Assembly (NCBI GenBank): GCA_018780035.1
Contig: JADMKE010000020.1
Coordinates: 184,326 to 248,325 of the forward strand
Length of the DNA: 64,000 bases
Origin: Candidatus Sericytochromatia bacterium
GTDB taxonomy: Bacteria; Cyanobacteriota; Sericytochromatia; UBA7694
Reading direction: 5' to 3'
The notes beneath the pieces were generated by a model, which was not told where the DNA came from, ran no database searches, and saw only the letters and a program-made list of their open reading frames with translations. Both the position numbers and the translations under genes were made by a program. Positions 18,065-26,352 of this stretch are shown piece by piece (position 1 is the first letter of the stretch; every line of letters starts with the position of its first letter).

Positions 18065-18421
18065 TCAGTCTGCGTTTAAAAGCTGTTCAGCACAGTCTTT
18101 GGCCTGAGCGACAAAACTGCGCCAATCTTCAGCCCTGACGAACAATTCGGGCCAAGCAGTGTGGCTCTGAACCGCTTTTTCAAAGCCCTTTAAACAGTTT
18201 TCAAGTGCGACAAACCCCAAACTTGAAGCTGCAGATTTCATGGCGTGTAAATCCGCTTGAAGGGTTGGATAATCGTATCTGGTCAGATCTGCTTCAACCG
18301 CTTGACGGTAGTGCTCAATTTGGCTTAAAAACAGTTTGAGCATTTCTGCCAGCAGGGGGGCTCCCCCCACCCCCAAAATACTTGCAAGTATGTCTTGATC
18401 CACGGTGGAGGTGTTGATCAT
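18065..18421 (-). CDS. Stand-alone histidine phosphotransfer (Hpt) protein
   Basis: A 118-residue all-helical protein carrying DLHAMKSAASSLGFVALENCLKGFE split over two helices. This matches the Hpt signature (HxLKGxxxxLG), with the phospho-accepting histidine in LHAMKS. It would shuttle phosphate between receiver domains, and the hybrid kinase at 12672-16073 is a candidate donor. I chose the ATG at 18421; the longer frame from 18499 runs through the putative divergent promoter. Divergent from thyX. Confidence 0.82.
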   Translation of the reverse strand: MINTSTVDQDILASILGVGGAPLLAEMLKLFLSQIEHYRQAVEADLTRYDYPTLQADLHAMKSAASSLGFVALENCLKGFEKAVQSHTAWPELFVRAEDWRSFVAQAKDCAEQLLNAD

Positions 18422-18460
18422 GGTCACTTTGGCTCTGGTCCTTGTTGGTATTCTCTTACT

Positions 18461-18478
18461 GGTATAATGATGTATACC
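18461..18478 (+). promoter_or_regulatory. Palindrome over the -10 of thyX
   Basis: GGTATA-ATGATG-TATACC is a perfect inverted repeat that contains a TATAAT hexamer (18463-18468), with a TTGTTG-like -35 about 15 bases upstream. It lies 27 bases before the thyX ATG, between two divergent genes, and could be an operator. Confidence 0.4.
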
Positions 18479-18504
18479 TAATTGTACGAGGCTTTTCAAA
18501 AAGT

Positions 18505-20091
18505 ATGCCTGTTTTCCTCTCAGCGCCCCCCCAAATTTCGCTGGTGAATATTTTTACCGAACCCTATAACAACGCGGTGGCAACAGCCCGCACCTGTTAT
18601 TCTTCGGAATTGGTGGGTGTGGCGGCGGTCAGTGGTCAGGGGCAAAGCGCAGAAATTCAGCAACAGCGCCAGGCCATGCGCGACCGCATTGCTGCCAGCA
18701 CCTATGAAGCGGGGCATCATACCACCCTACAACATGCCCATGTACAATTTGCCCTGAGTGGCGTCTCGCGCCATTTTCTCTGGTCGTTTTTGCATGCTTT
18801 TCCCTATTACAACAGCGAACAGCAGAGCCAGCGTTACGTACACGTCAAACCCGGCAAAGTGATTGAGCCTGATTTTGGCTCTGAGAAATTACAAGCCGTT
18901 TACAAAGCCTGTTTGCAAGACCAGATGGACACCTACGAAGAACTTTCAATCAAACTCTTTGAAACTGCAGCAACTGAATATTACCGGATTTTTCCGGGCC
19001 GCAAAAAACAAGCTGAAAAATACGACCGCGAGATCAAAAAAAAGACCCAAGAAGTGGCCCGCTATGTATTGCCCGTAGGCACCTTTGCCAATCTCTATCA
19101 CACAGTTTCGCTGCTGACACTCTTGCGCTACCACCACATGGCCGAACAGGCTGACGTCCCCCAAGAGACCCGCCAGGTGATCAGTGCCATGTTGCAAAGT
19201 GTCAGACAGGCGGATCCGTTGATTGAGCAATTGATTGAATCGCCTTTGGCTTTTGAGGACATGCCTGAAAGCGCTTATTGGTTGCAAAGTCTGCAAGCCA
19301 GCCAAAGTGATCGCCGCGATTTTATTTCCCATTTTGACCAATCTCTACAAGGCAAGGTCTCACATTTGGTGGACTGGAAGGTCAATGCCGAGACCTCAAT
19401 GGCCGAAGCTGTGCGCGAGGTGCTGGGGCTGGTGCCTACCCAGATGTCGGATGCCGAGGCCTTGGCCCTGGTGCTCGACCCGGCCCGCAACAAAGTGCTT
19501 TCGACCACCTTAAACACCACCACCCACTCCAAATTGACCCGTGTCTTGCACCATCCGCATTATACCTTTCGCAAAAAACTCAGCCACGCCGCCGACTCGC
19601 AAGACCAACGCCACCGCATGGTGCCAGGGTCGCGGCCCGTTTTGGGGCTGCATCTCGACAGCCGGCCAGACTATATCACTCCCCGCTTGCTCACAGCCGA
19701 CCCCGCCTGTTTGGAAATCTACACGGCTTGTATGGAGCGGATCTGGGACCGCATCAACCAATTGCGCGAAGGCGGGGGCTCACTGGAAATGGTCAGCTAC
19801 CTCTTGCCCAATGCTGTGAGTGTGCGCTTCAGTGAGTCAGGCGATCTCTTGAACATGCACCACAAGCTCAAAGCCCGACTCTGTTACAACGCCCAAGAAG
19901 AGATCTGGCAAGCCTCTCTCGATGAGCTGGCCCAAATCACCGCCATTCATCCCCAAATTGGGGCCTATCTGCGTCCCCCTTGCGGCCTGCGTCAAATGGG
20001 GGGCCGCACGCCCTATTGTCCCGAAGGGCAGCGCTATTGTGGCGTACCCGTCTGGCGTCTGCAACCGGCTGAATACGAAAGGCTGCTTTAA
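18505..20091 (+). CDS. thyX: FAD-dependent thymidylate synthase, long ThyX form
   Basis: A 528-residue protein, about twice the usual ThyX length (220-250), similar in size to the chlamydial form. The first half carries the ThyX-type signature SEQQSQRYV after SRHFLWSF and a helix HTTLQHAHVQFALSG. The second half repeats the fold with HSKLTRVLHHP, RHRMVPGSRP and HHKLKARLCYNAQEEIW. It makes dTMP from dUMP with methylene-tetrahydrofolate and FAD. It starts at the ATG 18505; the longer frame from 18442 passes through the palindromic promoter. No thyA is in the window. The lipoprotein gene follows after one base. Confidence 0.92.
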   Translation: MPVFLSAPPQISLVNIFTEPYNNAVATARTCYSSELVGVAAVSGQGQSAEIQQQRQAMRDRIAASTYEAGHHTTLQHAHVQFALSGVSRHFLWSFLHAFPYYNSEQQSQRYVHVKPGKVIEPDFGSEKLQAVYKACLQDQMDTYEELSIKLFETAATEYYRIFPGRKKQAEKYDREIKKKTQEVARYVLPVGTFANLYHTVSLLTLLRYHHMAEQADVPQETRQVISAMLQSVRQADPLIEQLIESPLAFEDMPESAYWLQSLQASQSDRRDFISHFDQSLQGKVSHLVDWKVNAETSMAEAVREVLGLVPTQMSDAEALALVLDPARNKVLSTTLNTTTHSKLTRVLHHPHYTFRKKLSHAADSQDQRHRMVPGSRPVLGLHLDSRPDYITPRLLTADPACLEIYTACMERIWDRINQLREGGGSLEMVSYLLPNAVSVRFSESGDLLNMHHKLKARLCYNAQEEIWQASLDELAQITAIHPQIGAYLRPPCGLRQMGGRTPYCPEGQRYCGVPVWRLQPAEYERLL

Positions 20092-20092
20092 A

Positions 20093-20686
20093 ATGACCCG
20101 ATTTAAATCGCTCTGTGTTCCGCTCTTGCTTTTGACGTTCTTAAATACTGGCTGCGAAGAAGATCCGCTCCAACCCACTGCCAATGCCTCTCCCAGTGCC
20201 AGTGCTTTGGCGCCTCCGGTCAATGCCCAAGCCCCCGCCAAACCCACCGATGTGCAGAGCCTGCTCAATCTGCTCACAGGCAACGGCTCCAAGACCTGGC
20301 AGGTCAGCAAACGTACCGAAGATGAAAGAGATGCCGGTCAAGACTGTTTTCTCGACGATCAGATCAAGATTTTTCGCAAAAACACGATTGAACTCCGCGT
20401 CGGCAAATCCCTCTGCCGCTATGATGGCGCGCCGGTCAAAGACCGCCTCGGCGGCTGGCAAATGACCGATGGCCTGAATTTATTCCTGCGCGTGAACCCC
20501 GAACAGCCCTACGAATTAAAAATTCTCGCGCTCAATGCCAACCAAATGGAAGTCTCTTATATCAGCAACAACGGCAAACGGGTACGCGAAACCTATATCG
20601 CGATTGATTTGGGTGAAAATGAAGCCCCTACCCCCGCGCCGCTGGGTTCCAATATTGGACAACCACCTGCGTTGAGTCCGCCTTAA
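20093..20686 (+). CDS. Lipocalin-like lipoprotein
   Basis: A 197-residue protein with a lipoprotein signal: MTRFKSLCVPLLLLTFLNTGC with lipidated C21. A low-complexity Ala/Pro linker follows (25-60). A small beta-barrel-like domain then begins GNGSKTWQVSKRTEDE and continues CFLDDQIKIFRKNTIELRVG and GGWQMTDGLNLFLRV. This resembles lipocalin-like domains common in Bacteroidetes lipoproteins (SKTW, then C-DD, then a final W-L). Ligand unknown. The ATG overlaps the region one base after the thyX stop; the frame from 19922 lies inside thyX and is rejected. Confidence 0.8.
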   Translation: MTRFKSLCVPLLLLTFLNTGCEEDPLQPTANASPSASALAPPVNAQAPAKPTDVQSLLNLLTGNGSKTWQVSKRTEDERDAGQDCFLDDQIKIFRKNTIELRVGKSLCRYDGAPVKDRLGGWQMTDGLNLFLRVNPEQPYELKILALNANQMEVSYISNNGKRVRETYIAIDLGENEAPTPAPLGSNIGQPPALSPP

Positions 20687-20700
20687 AGACACGTTATACT
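20672..20700 (+). promoter_or_regulatory. Promoter of the solute-binding lipoprotein, likely leaderless
   Basis: TTGAGT (20672-20677) and TATACT (20695-20700) are separated by 17 bases. The -10 ends six bases before the ATG at 20707, so transcription should start on or next to the start codon. No ribosome binding site is present between them. Confidence 0.5.
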
Positions 20701-20706
20701 GCCTGC

Positions 20707-21990
20707 ATGTCAAACACGCCACTTCATTCGATTAGTCAGCCGGCCTCACTGGCACTTGCCTCGTTCCTGGCCATGGGCTTGGCACTGTCTGCCTGCCAAC
20801 CGGCCCGCGATCCCAACACACTGCGCTTTTCGACTTGGGGCAGCCCCGAAGAAATGGCCATTCTTACCCCCTTGGTCAAAGAATTCCAACAATTGCACCC
20901 CGAGATCAAACTCGAAGTGATGCACATCCCCGACAAATACTTCCAAAAATTACACACCTTAATTGCGGCCAATCTGTCGCCAGACGTGGTCTTTGTCAAT
21001 AATATCCAATTCCCGATCTATGCCTCGAACAAGGCTTTTTTGCCACTCGAAAAATACCTGAGTGCCAGCAAAGTGCTCAAAGCTGACGATTTTTATTCCC
21101 AGACCCTCGACGGCTTTCGCTTGGAGGGCCAATTGCAAGGCATTCCCCGCGATGCCTCAAATATGGTCGTCTTTTATAACCAAGAACTCTTCGACAAGGC
21201 CAAAGTAGCTTATCCCAAAGCCAATTGGACCATGCAGGAGATGATCAAGACTGCCCAAGCCCTGACTCTGGACGCCAACAAAGACGGCAAACCCGAGCAA
21301 TTTGGGGTCTCGTTTCAGAATCACTTTCTCTTCTGGACGCCGTACCTCTGGAGCATGGGGGGAGATTTTTTCTCTGCCGACCGTAAAAAAGCCCTGCTCG
21401 AAAGCCCAGAAGCCTTGGCGGGCATTCAAATGCATGCCGATCTGCGTCACAAATATCATGTTGCCCCCACTGCAGCAGAAGCGGGCAGCAGCACCATGTC
21501 TCAGCTCTTTGTCCAAGGCAAATTGGCGATGGTTATCAATGGCCGCTGGGCGGTGCCGCTCTACCGCCAAAACCTCAAATTCAAGTGGAATATTGCCCCC
21601 TTTCCCAGCGGGCCAGCCGGTTCGGTTGTCGACGCCGACGCCTCGGGTTGGGTGATCTCACGCCAGAGCAAACACCCTGATCAGGCCTGGAAATTGATTG
21701 AATTTTTGGCCGCTCGCAAAGCCTCCGAGGCCTTTACCCAGCCAGGGCTGATCATTCCCGCCCGCAAAGACGTGGCCCAGTCAGCCATCTTTCTCAATCC
21801 AGATCAGCCCCCCAAAGATGCCGTCTATTTCCTCGATGCGCTCAAAACGGGAAAACCCACCCCCGCTATTCCCTATTGGAATGAAATGCTGGAAGTGCTC
21901 AACCGCTCACTGGAGCCCGTTTGGGATGGCCGCATGCCTGCCTCAGAAGCCTTAAAAGGCATCAATAAACAGATCGAGCCGCTGTTATAA
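20707..21990 (+). CDS. ABC transporter solute-binding lipoprotein, sugar family 1
   Basis: A 427-residue family 1 extracellular solute-binding protein with a lipoprotein signal (LALSAC, lipidated C30). Family features are LRFSTWGSPEE near the N-terminus, FYNQELFDKAKV, ANWTMQEMIKTAQALT, FVQGKLAMVINGRWAVP and DADASGWVISRQSKHPDQAWKLIEFL. It should bind a sugar or oligosaccharide at the outer face of the inner membrane. No permease or ATPase gene of the transporter is adjacent; the next gene is a zinc-ribbon membrane protein. Substrate cannot be predicted. Confidence 0.93.
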   Translation: MSNTPLHSISQPASLALASFLAMGLALSACQPARDPNTLRFSTWGSPEEMAILTPLVKEFQQLHPEIKLEVMHIPDKYFQKLHTLIAANLSPDVVFVNNIQFPIYASNKAFLPLEKYLSASKVLKADDFYSQTLDGFRLEGQLQGIPRDASNMVVFYNQELFDKAKVAYPKANWTMQEMIKTAQALTLDANKDGKPEQFGVSFQNHFLFWTPYLWSMGGDFFSADRKKALLESPEALAGIQMHADLRHKYHVAPTAAEAGSSTMSQLFVQGKLAMVINGRWAVPLYRQNLKFKWNIAPFPSGPAGSVVDADASGWVISRQSKHPDQAWKLIEFLAARKASEAFTQPGLIIPARKDVAQSAIFLNPDQPPKDAVYFLDALKTGKPTPAIPYWNEMLEVLNRSLEPVWDGRMPASEALKGINKQIEPLL

Positions 21991-21991
21991 G

Positions 21992-22639
21992 ATGGCAACA
22001 CAAGCAGAAAAATGCCCACAATGCGGCCACGACACCCTGATGACCCTGCCCGGTGCCAAACGCAAGTCCTGTACACTTTGCCATTTTATTCCGCCCACGG
22101 AGCAGGACAGTTCTGTGCCAGCACCTTTTCAGGGGCATACGGTTGATCGCAGCAAACACAAACGCAAAAAAACCCTGAATCTCTCTTCTCATCTCGTGAG
22201 TGTATTTTTACTGCTCTGTGCGTATGGGGCCTACCAATATGTCAATCAGGAGCCCAAAGAGCTGGAAGGCATGCGGGCCATGGAGCGGAGCTATAACAAA
22301 GTCACCCGGCTGATCACCAAAGAGGCACTTGAATCGCCAGCCAATCGGGCCAATTTGCGCAAGCTGATCAAACGCGAAAAGGCTGTGATTTTACATCTGC
22401 CGGTCAGTCCCTGCCTGAATAATCCGCGCATTTATCTCTCCAATTTATACACTATTTTTGAAAAAGGGTTGGTTCATTCCAGCTATAATTTTGGCAAGAA
22501 CCGGCGGGTGATTGCGATCAGCTCAAAATTTGTGGAAGGTGCAGCCGAGTGCATTGAAACCCACGCCCCCACCCAATTCTCTTCCTTGCAAATCTTCAGT
22601 GATTTTCCCGAAATCGCTCAGGCCAATTCTGATTCTTGA
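21992..22639 (+). CDS. Zinc-ribbon single-pass membrane protein
   Basis: A 215-residue protein. The N-terminal CPQCG (8-12) and CTLCHF pair form a zinc ribbon. A basic stretch SKHKRKKTLN is followed by one membrane helix, LVSVFLLLCAYGAYQYV. The remaining 140 residues, with YNKVTRLITKEAL and IYLSNLYTIFEKG, would lie outside the cytoplasm. The ATG is one base after the stop of the binding-protein gene, so they are co-transcribed. No family recognised; the extracytoplasmic part has two cysteines that could pair. Confidence 0.75.
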   Translation: MATQAEKCPQCGHDTLMTLPGAKRKSCTLCHFIPPTEQDSSVPAPFQGHTVDRSKHKRKKTLNLSSHLVSVFLLLCAYGAYQYVNQEPKELEGMRAMERSYNKVTRLITKEALESPANRANLRKLIKREKAVILHLPVSPCLNNPRIYLSNLYTIFEKGLVHSSYNFGKNRRVIAISSKFVEGAAECIETHAPTQFSSLQIFSDFPEIAQANSDS

Positions 22640-22663
22640 GCCCGCCTTGCAGATCAGAGACAA

Positions 22664-24148
22664 TCAGAATTCTGGCTGGTAGCGACCATAGAGCAGGGTC
22701 ACGTTGATGCGCCGGTTGAGATATCCGGGTTCAAAATCCACCTGATCGGTGGCGTGGAAAAAGCGAGAGCGAAAGATCACCGCTCGGTTTTGGCGGTAGG
22801 CAATTTTGATCGGCTTGACCGCTTTTTCGGCAATCAAGGCTGCCATTTTTTCGGTGGCATTGTTGAGCGTTTCAAAGTCCCAGTCAGCGGGTGCTTCAAT
22901 GGGATAAACCAAAAGCCCCCCGTGTTCGGGATCGCGATTGGCCTCATCGGGGGTCAACCAAAAATTGATATTCACCGCAGCACTGTCTGCATGGAGCCCA
23001 ATCCCCGGACAGTGGCTGTCGTGATTATAGCCCCACATTTGTAACAAAGACCAAGCCCCCAGCACGCTGGGCAGAGACTCTTTGAGTTCACGCGCTGTTT
23101 GGTACAAAAGCGGACAGCTAAAACCGTCGTCGATATAACTGCCGAGATAGCCTCCCTCTTTGTGGTCATCGTGCCAGATGGTCGATTTTTGACAAAAGTG
23201 CAGAAGCGCTTCGAGGGCGTCTGGGGCGAGAAAATGGTCGACCACGACCAAGCCCTCGGACAGAAAGGTCGCTTCAATGGCCTCTGGTTCGGTGATTTTG
23301 ACCACCCGCGAGGGGAAGGCGGGCACCGGGGAAACATGCACATTGCGTCCCCAATAGGGAGAGATCGGCGCGTGCTGCTGAGCACTGAGTTTGAGCGGGT
23401 ACGTAATCGCACCCTGGGAGCTGAGCTGGCGCATCAGATTTTGGTAATTTTCGCTCAAGACCTGAAAACTGGCAGGCAAATAGCGGCCCTGCAGCAAAAA
23501 TTGGAGTTGCATCTGATCAAAATTGAGTTTGCTCCAAGAGGAGCGAATCTTACGGGGCACAGATTCAGCGACTTGGGCGGGAATGGCTTCGCGCAGGTCG
23601 TTCCAGGCCACACCCCGGCGCAGACGATAGGCTTTGCCAAATTGAAAGCCCGCTGCATCCCAATTGCCCACAGACAGCTCCAAGCGCCCCAAATAAACCG
23701 CAGCAGGGCTCTCCAGCGGAAAGAGTTTTAAGACATAGGCATAGCGTTCACGGGCCCCTTGTAAATCGCCCTGCAAAAACAGCAAATGGCCCCAGGCATA
23801 ATGTAATTCGGGATTGCCAGGTGTCAGTCGCAGGGCCCAGTGCAAGTGGCTTAGGGCTGAGCCCGGCTGTTTGGGCATCAGCTGTTTCATGCGCATTTCA
23901 TGTAAGCTGGCCAACAGAACTGAAAAGATTTTGAGGGCAGCAATCGCAACGATCAGGTCAAAGAGCGAGAAATTGAGTTGTTGTTCCGCTGGAAAAAACG
24001 CAATATTCACACAGGCCACCACGGTGGTGATCGCCAAAAGCACAAACAGAGCCCAGCTCAGGCCCAGCAAAAACCGCAGCACAGGGGGACGGTTTTGAAG
24101 TGTGTTTAAAATTGATCCTGTAACCATTCCCATGCCGGAAGCCACCAT
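22664..24148 (-). CDS. Membrane-anchored TPR-2OG/Fe(II) oxygenase
   Basis: A 494-residue paralogue of the 10053-11606 protein. Two membrane helices come first (VLRFLLGLSWALFVLLAITTVV and FDLIVAIAALKIFSVLL), then a short TPR region (NPELHYAWGHLLFLQGDLQGA). The oxygenase domain has HAD at 386-388, a distal histidine in FFHATDQ (H465) and an arginine in RRINVTLLYG. It ends in YQPEF without the histidine-rich tail of its paralogue. The start lies inside the end of the PQQ gene (overlap 43 bases from 24148); in-frame ATGs at 24133 and 24127 are equally possible. Substrate unknown; the TPRs suggest a protein. Confidence 0.82.
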   Translation of the reverse strand: MVASGMGMVTGSILNTLQNRPPVLRFLLGLSWALFVLLAITTVVACVNIAFFPAEQQLNFSLFDLIVAIAALKIFSVLLASLHEMRMKQLMPKQPGSALSHLHWALRLTPGNPELHYAWGHLLFLQGDLQGARERYAYVLKLFPLESPAAVYLGRLELSVGNWDAAGFQFGKAYRLRRGVAWNDLREAIPAQVAESVPRKIRSSWSKLNFDQMQLQFLLQGRYLPASFQVLSENYQNLMRQLSSQGAITYPLKLSAQQHAPISPYWGRNVHVSPVPAFPSRVVKITEPEAIEATFLSEGLVVVDHFLAPDALEALLHFCQKSTIWHDDHKEGGYLGSYIDDGFSCPLLYQTARELKESLPSVLGAWSLLQMWGYNHDSHCPGIGLHADSAAVNINFWLTPDEANRDPEHGGLLVYPIEAPADWDFETLNNATEKMAALIAEKAVKPIKIAYRQNRAVIFRSRFFHATDQVDFEPGYLNRRINVTLLYGRYQPEF

Positions 24149-25359
24149 TTGCCACTGCGCGACAGCGTGTCTCCGGCTTCTTCAGCCTCAGAGAGCAATT
24201 GTCGGTGATCGGGGGTTCCCCCGTACATGCCCCAATAAATCTCACCCATGCCAGGATCATGTAATGAGAAAAACTGGTTTTTTTCGGAGCCCAAATAGAT
24301 TTGGTTGCCCGCCAAGGCCGGTGAGCCGTGGATCGGCTGGCCTGCATAAAACTTCCAACGATAGACACCTTTGTGATTGAGGGCGTAGACATAGCCATCG
24401 CGGGAGGCAAAATAGACCGAACGCGAAGAGACCGCTGGGGTGGAATAAATCGCATCTTTGACGGGATATTTCCAGAGCAAGCGTCCGGTTTTGCGGGCAA
24501 TTGCGTAAAAATGTTTGTCGTTGCTGCCAATATAGACCCGATCTTGATAGACCACGGGGCTGGACTCTTCGATATATCCCCGTGTTTCGTAGCGCCAGCG
24601 CAATTGGCCATTTTCGGTTTTGAGGGCATAGAGGCTGCGATCCCAACTGCCAATATACAAAGTACCACTGTGTAAAACGGGGGAAGACTGCGAGAAATAG
24701 CCGCCTGACCGGAATTGCCAGACCAAGGTGCCCGTATTGCTGTCGAGAGCGTGAACCTGTTGATCCCAGCCGCCAAAGAAGACCTTGCCATAGCCCACTG
24801 CAGGGGTGCTGTCGATCGGGTGGGTGATAAAATAGCGCCATTCCTGAATTCCGGTTTTGGCATCGAGGGCATAGAGACTGCGATCGCGGCTGCCAAAATA
24901 GACCTTGCCATACCCGGCGGCCACCGTTCCCAAAATAGCCCCCTGGGTCAAAAACTGCCATTTGAGCCGCCCAGTTTTGAGGTCCAGGGCATAGAGATTG
25001 TGGTCGGTCGAGCCAAAATAGACCGTGTCTTGATAGACCGTGGGATAACCCTGGACATGGCCTCGGGCCTGATAGCCCCACAGCATTTTGTGGTTGCGGC
25101 CATCGAGTGCCACCACACTGTCGGTGATGACTTTATCCCGATCGTCTTTGCGCTCTTTTTTTTGGTAGCCCGAAAGCACAATATCTTGGGTGCCATCTTG
25201 GTTGATATCCACCAATGTGATCTTGGGGTCCCAATAGCGGCTGTGCATAATCCAGCCCAATTGACCCGGTCGGCCCACACATCCGGTGAACAAAACCAGC
25301 CAAGCACAGAACAGGATTAAATAGAAGCGTCGCGCCAAATTCAAGGCATTTAAATTCAA
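24106..25359 (-). CDS. PQQ-repeat beta-propeller lipoprotein
   Basis: A 417-residue lipoprotein (FTGC, lipidated C27) with at least seven PQQ-like beta-propeller repeats of the form VYFGSxDxxLYALDxxTGxLxWxF, for example KVYFGSRDRSLYALDAKTG and RVYIGSNDKHFYAIARKTG. An N-terminal FG-GAP-like block (DPKITLVDINQDGTQDIVLSG) precedes them. It resembles the outer-membrane assembly factor BamB and other PQQ-fold scaffolds, but the presence of an extra FG-GAP block argues for a separate role. A TTG start at 25359 is forced: an in-frame TAA lies two codons upstream and no ATG precedes the signal peptide. AGAGG stands nine bases before it. Confidence 0.87.
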   Translation of the reverse strand: MNLNALNLARRFYLILFCAWLVLFTGCVGRPGQLGWIMHSRYWDPKITLVDINQDGTQDIVLSGYQKKERKDDRDKVITDSVVALDGRNHKMLWGYQARGHVQGYPTVYQDTVYFGSTDHNLYALDLKTGRLKWQFLTQGAILGTVAAGYGKVYFGSRDRSLYALDAKTGIQEWRYFITHPIDSTPAVGYGKVFFGGWDQQVHALDSNTGTLVWQFRSGGYFSQSSPVLHSGTLYIGSWDRSLYALKTENGQLRWRYETRGYIEESSPVVYQDRVYIGSNDKHFYAIARKTGRLLWKYPVKDAIYSTPAVSSRSVYFASRDGYVYALNHKGVYRWKFYAGQPIHGSPALAGNQIYLGSEKNQFFSLHDPGMGEIYWGMYGGTPDHRQLLSEAEEAGDTLSRSGKWWLPAWEWLQDQF

Positions 25360-25563
25360 TGCTTACAAGCCTCTCAAGGAATATGCCCAGTATACCCCAA
25401 TTTGTGGGCTTCAGTTCCGCCTGCTGCAAAGTCTACTCTGGGTGCCATTTAGTCTGAATAAGCTGTTAACTAGAGCAAAAGCCCTCGCCTTTGATAAAAT
25501 ACAGCCAGAGACCCCATGTCTAAAAACAGGTAAAGATCCCAGAGAAACCACAGGCAGGCAAAG

Positions 25564-26262
25564 ATGGAGAGACTTTGTGGCAATTGCGCTTATGGTGCAA
25601 CCGCTTACACCCGTTATGGTGACGAAGACGAGAACTTCGTGATCTGTCAGATCAAAGAACACGAAAATCTCAACCGCAAGCCCGATCGCTACAGCACCAG
25701 CTCAGCGGTCTCACGCATGCATGTCCAAAGAGAGGCCTGTTTGCATTGGCGCTCCGTGGCAGAGCCCTCAAGGAGCAAAGAACAGCCCTTGAACATGATC
25801 CAGAATGTCGCTCCGGCATCTGATGCTGATTACGATCTGATTCGCCCAGCAGCCAGTGCCACGCGTTCACAAGAACAAGAAGAACTGAAAAAGCTCAAGC
25901 TGCAATTGATCCAAAAAGACCAAATGGTGATGTCTCTGCAGACCCAGAATATGTTTCTCAGTGAACAATTGTCTGAATGCCAACAAGAATTGGCAGAACT
26001 CAAATTATCCATGCAGCAGGTTCGGTACTTTGACCCCAGTTTACTGGCCCAAATGGACTATTTTGCCCTGCTTGGGATCGGCCTCGACAGCAAACCGGAT
26101 CAGATCAAAGACGCCTACCGCCACAAAATGAAGTTCTATCACCCCGATCGCTTTGCCACCATTGCCCGGCTGCTCAATCAAGCCTACGAGACCTTGATGG
26201 ATACCGAAGAGCGTGGCAAATATTTACAAAAATTGCGGGCAGAACGTCATCCCGGTCTCTGA
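25564..26262 (+). CDS. J-domain protein with N-terminal cysteine motif and coiled coil
   Basis: A 232-residue protein. The N-terminus MERLCGNCAYGA plus later single cysteines (CQIKEHEN, EACLHW) may bind a metal. Residues about 100-160 form a coiled coil (EELKKLKLQLIQKDQMVMSL). Residues about 170-232 are a J domain with DYFALLGIGLDSKPDQIKDAYR, the HPD motif in FYHPDRF and LNQAYETLMD. It should stimulate an Hsp70. This differs from DnaJ itself, where the J domain is N-terminal. No dnaK is nearby. Confidence 0.85.
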   Translation: MERLCGNCAYGATAYTRYGDEDENFVICQIKEHENLNRKPDRYSTSSAVSRMHVQREACLHWRSVAEPSRSKEQPLNMIQNVAPASDADYDLIRPAASATRSQEQEELKKLKLQLIQKDQMVMSLQTQNMFLSEQLSECQQELAELKLSMQQVRYFDPSLLAQMDYFALLGIGLDSKPDQIKDAYRHKMKFYHPDRFATIARLLNQAYETLMDTEERGKYLQKLRAERHPGL

Positions 26263-26352
26263 ACGCTTTTTTGATTACCCGCTGGATATGCTCACCCTGG
26301 GGGGTTTTTCCTGTGTTAAACTGATTTCAATTCAGGTGCCCAGGATGGAATC

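Noticed and set aside
18442..18504. Longer N-terminus of ThyX from an upstream ATG
   Set aside because: It would translate the promoter palindrome and -10 hexamer; the extra residues have no likeness to ThyX.
23099..23731. Plus-strand open frame (210 codons) over the second oxygenase
   Set aside because: The minus strand carries the HxD...H oxygenase residues and TPRs; this frame is a shadow.
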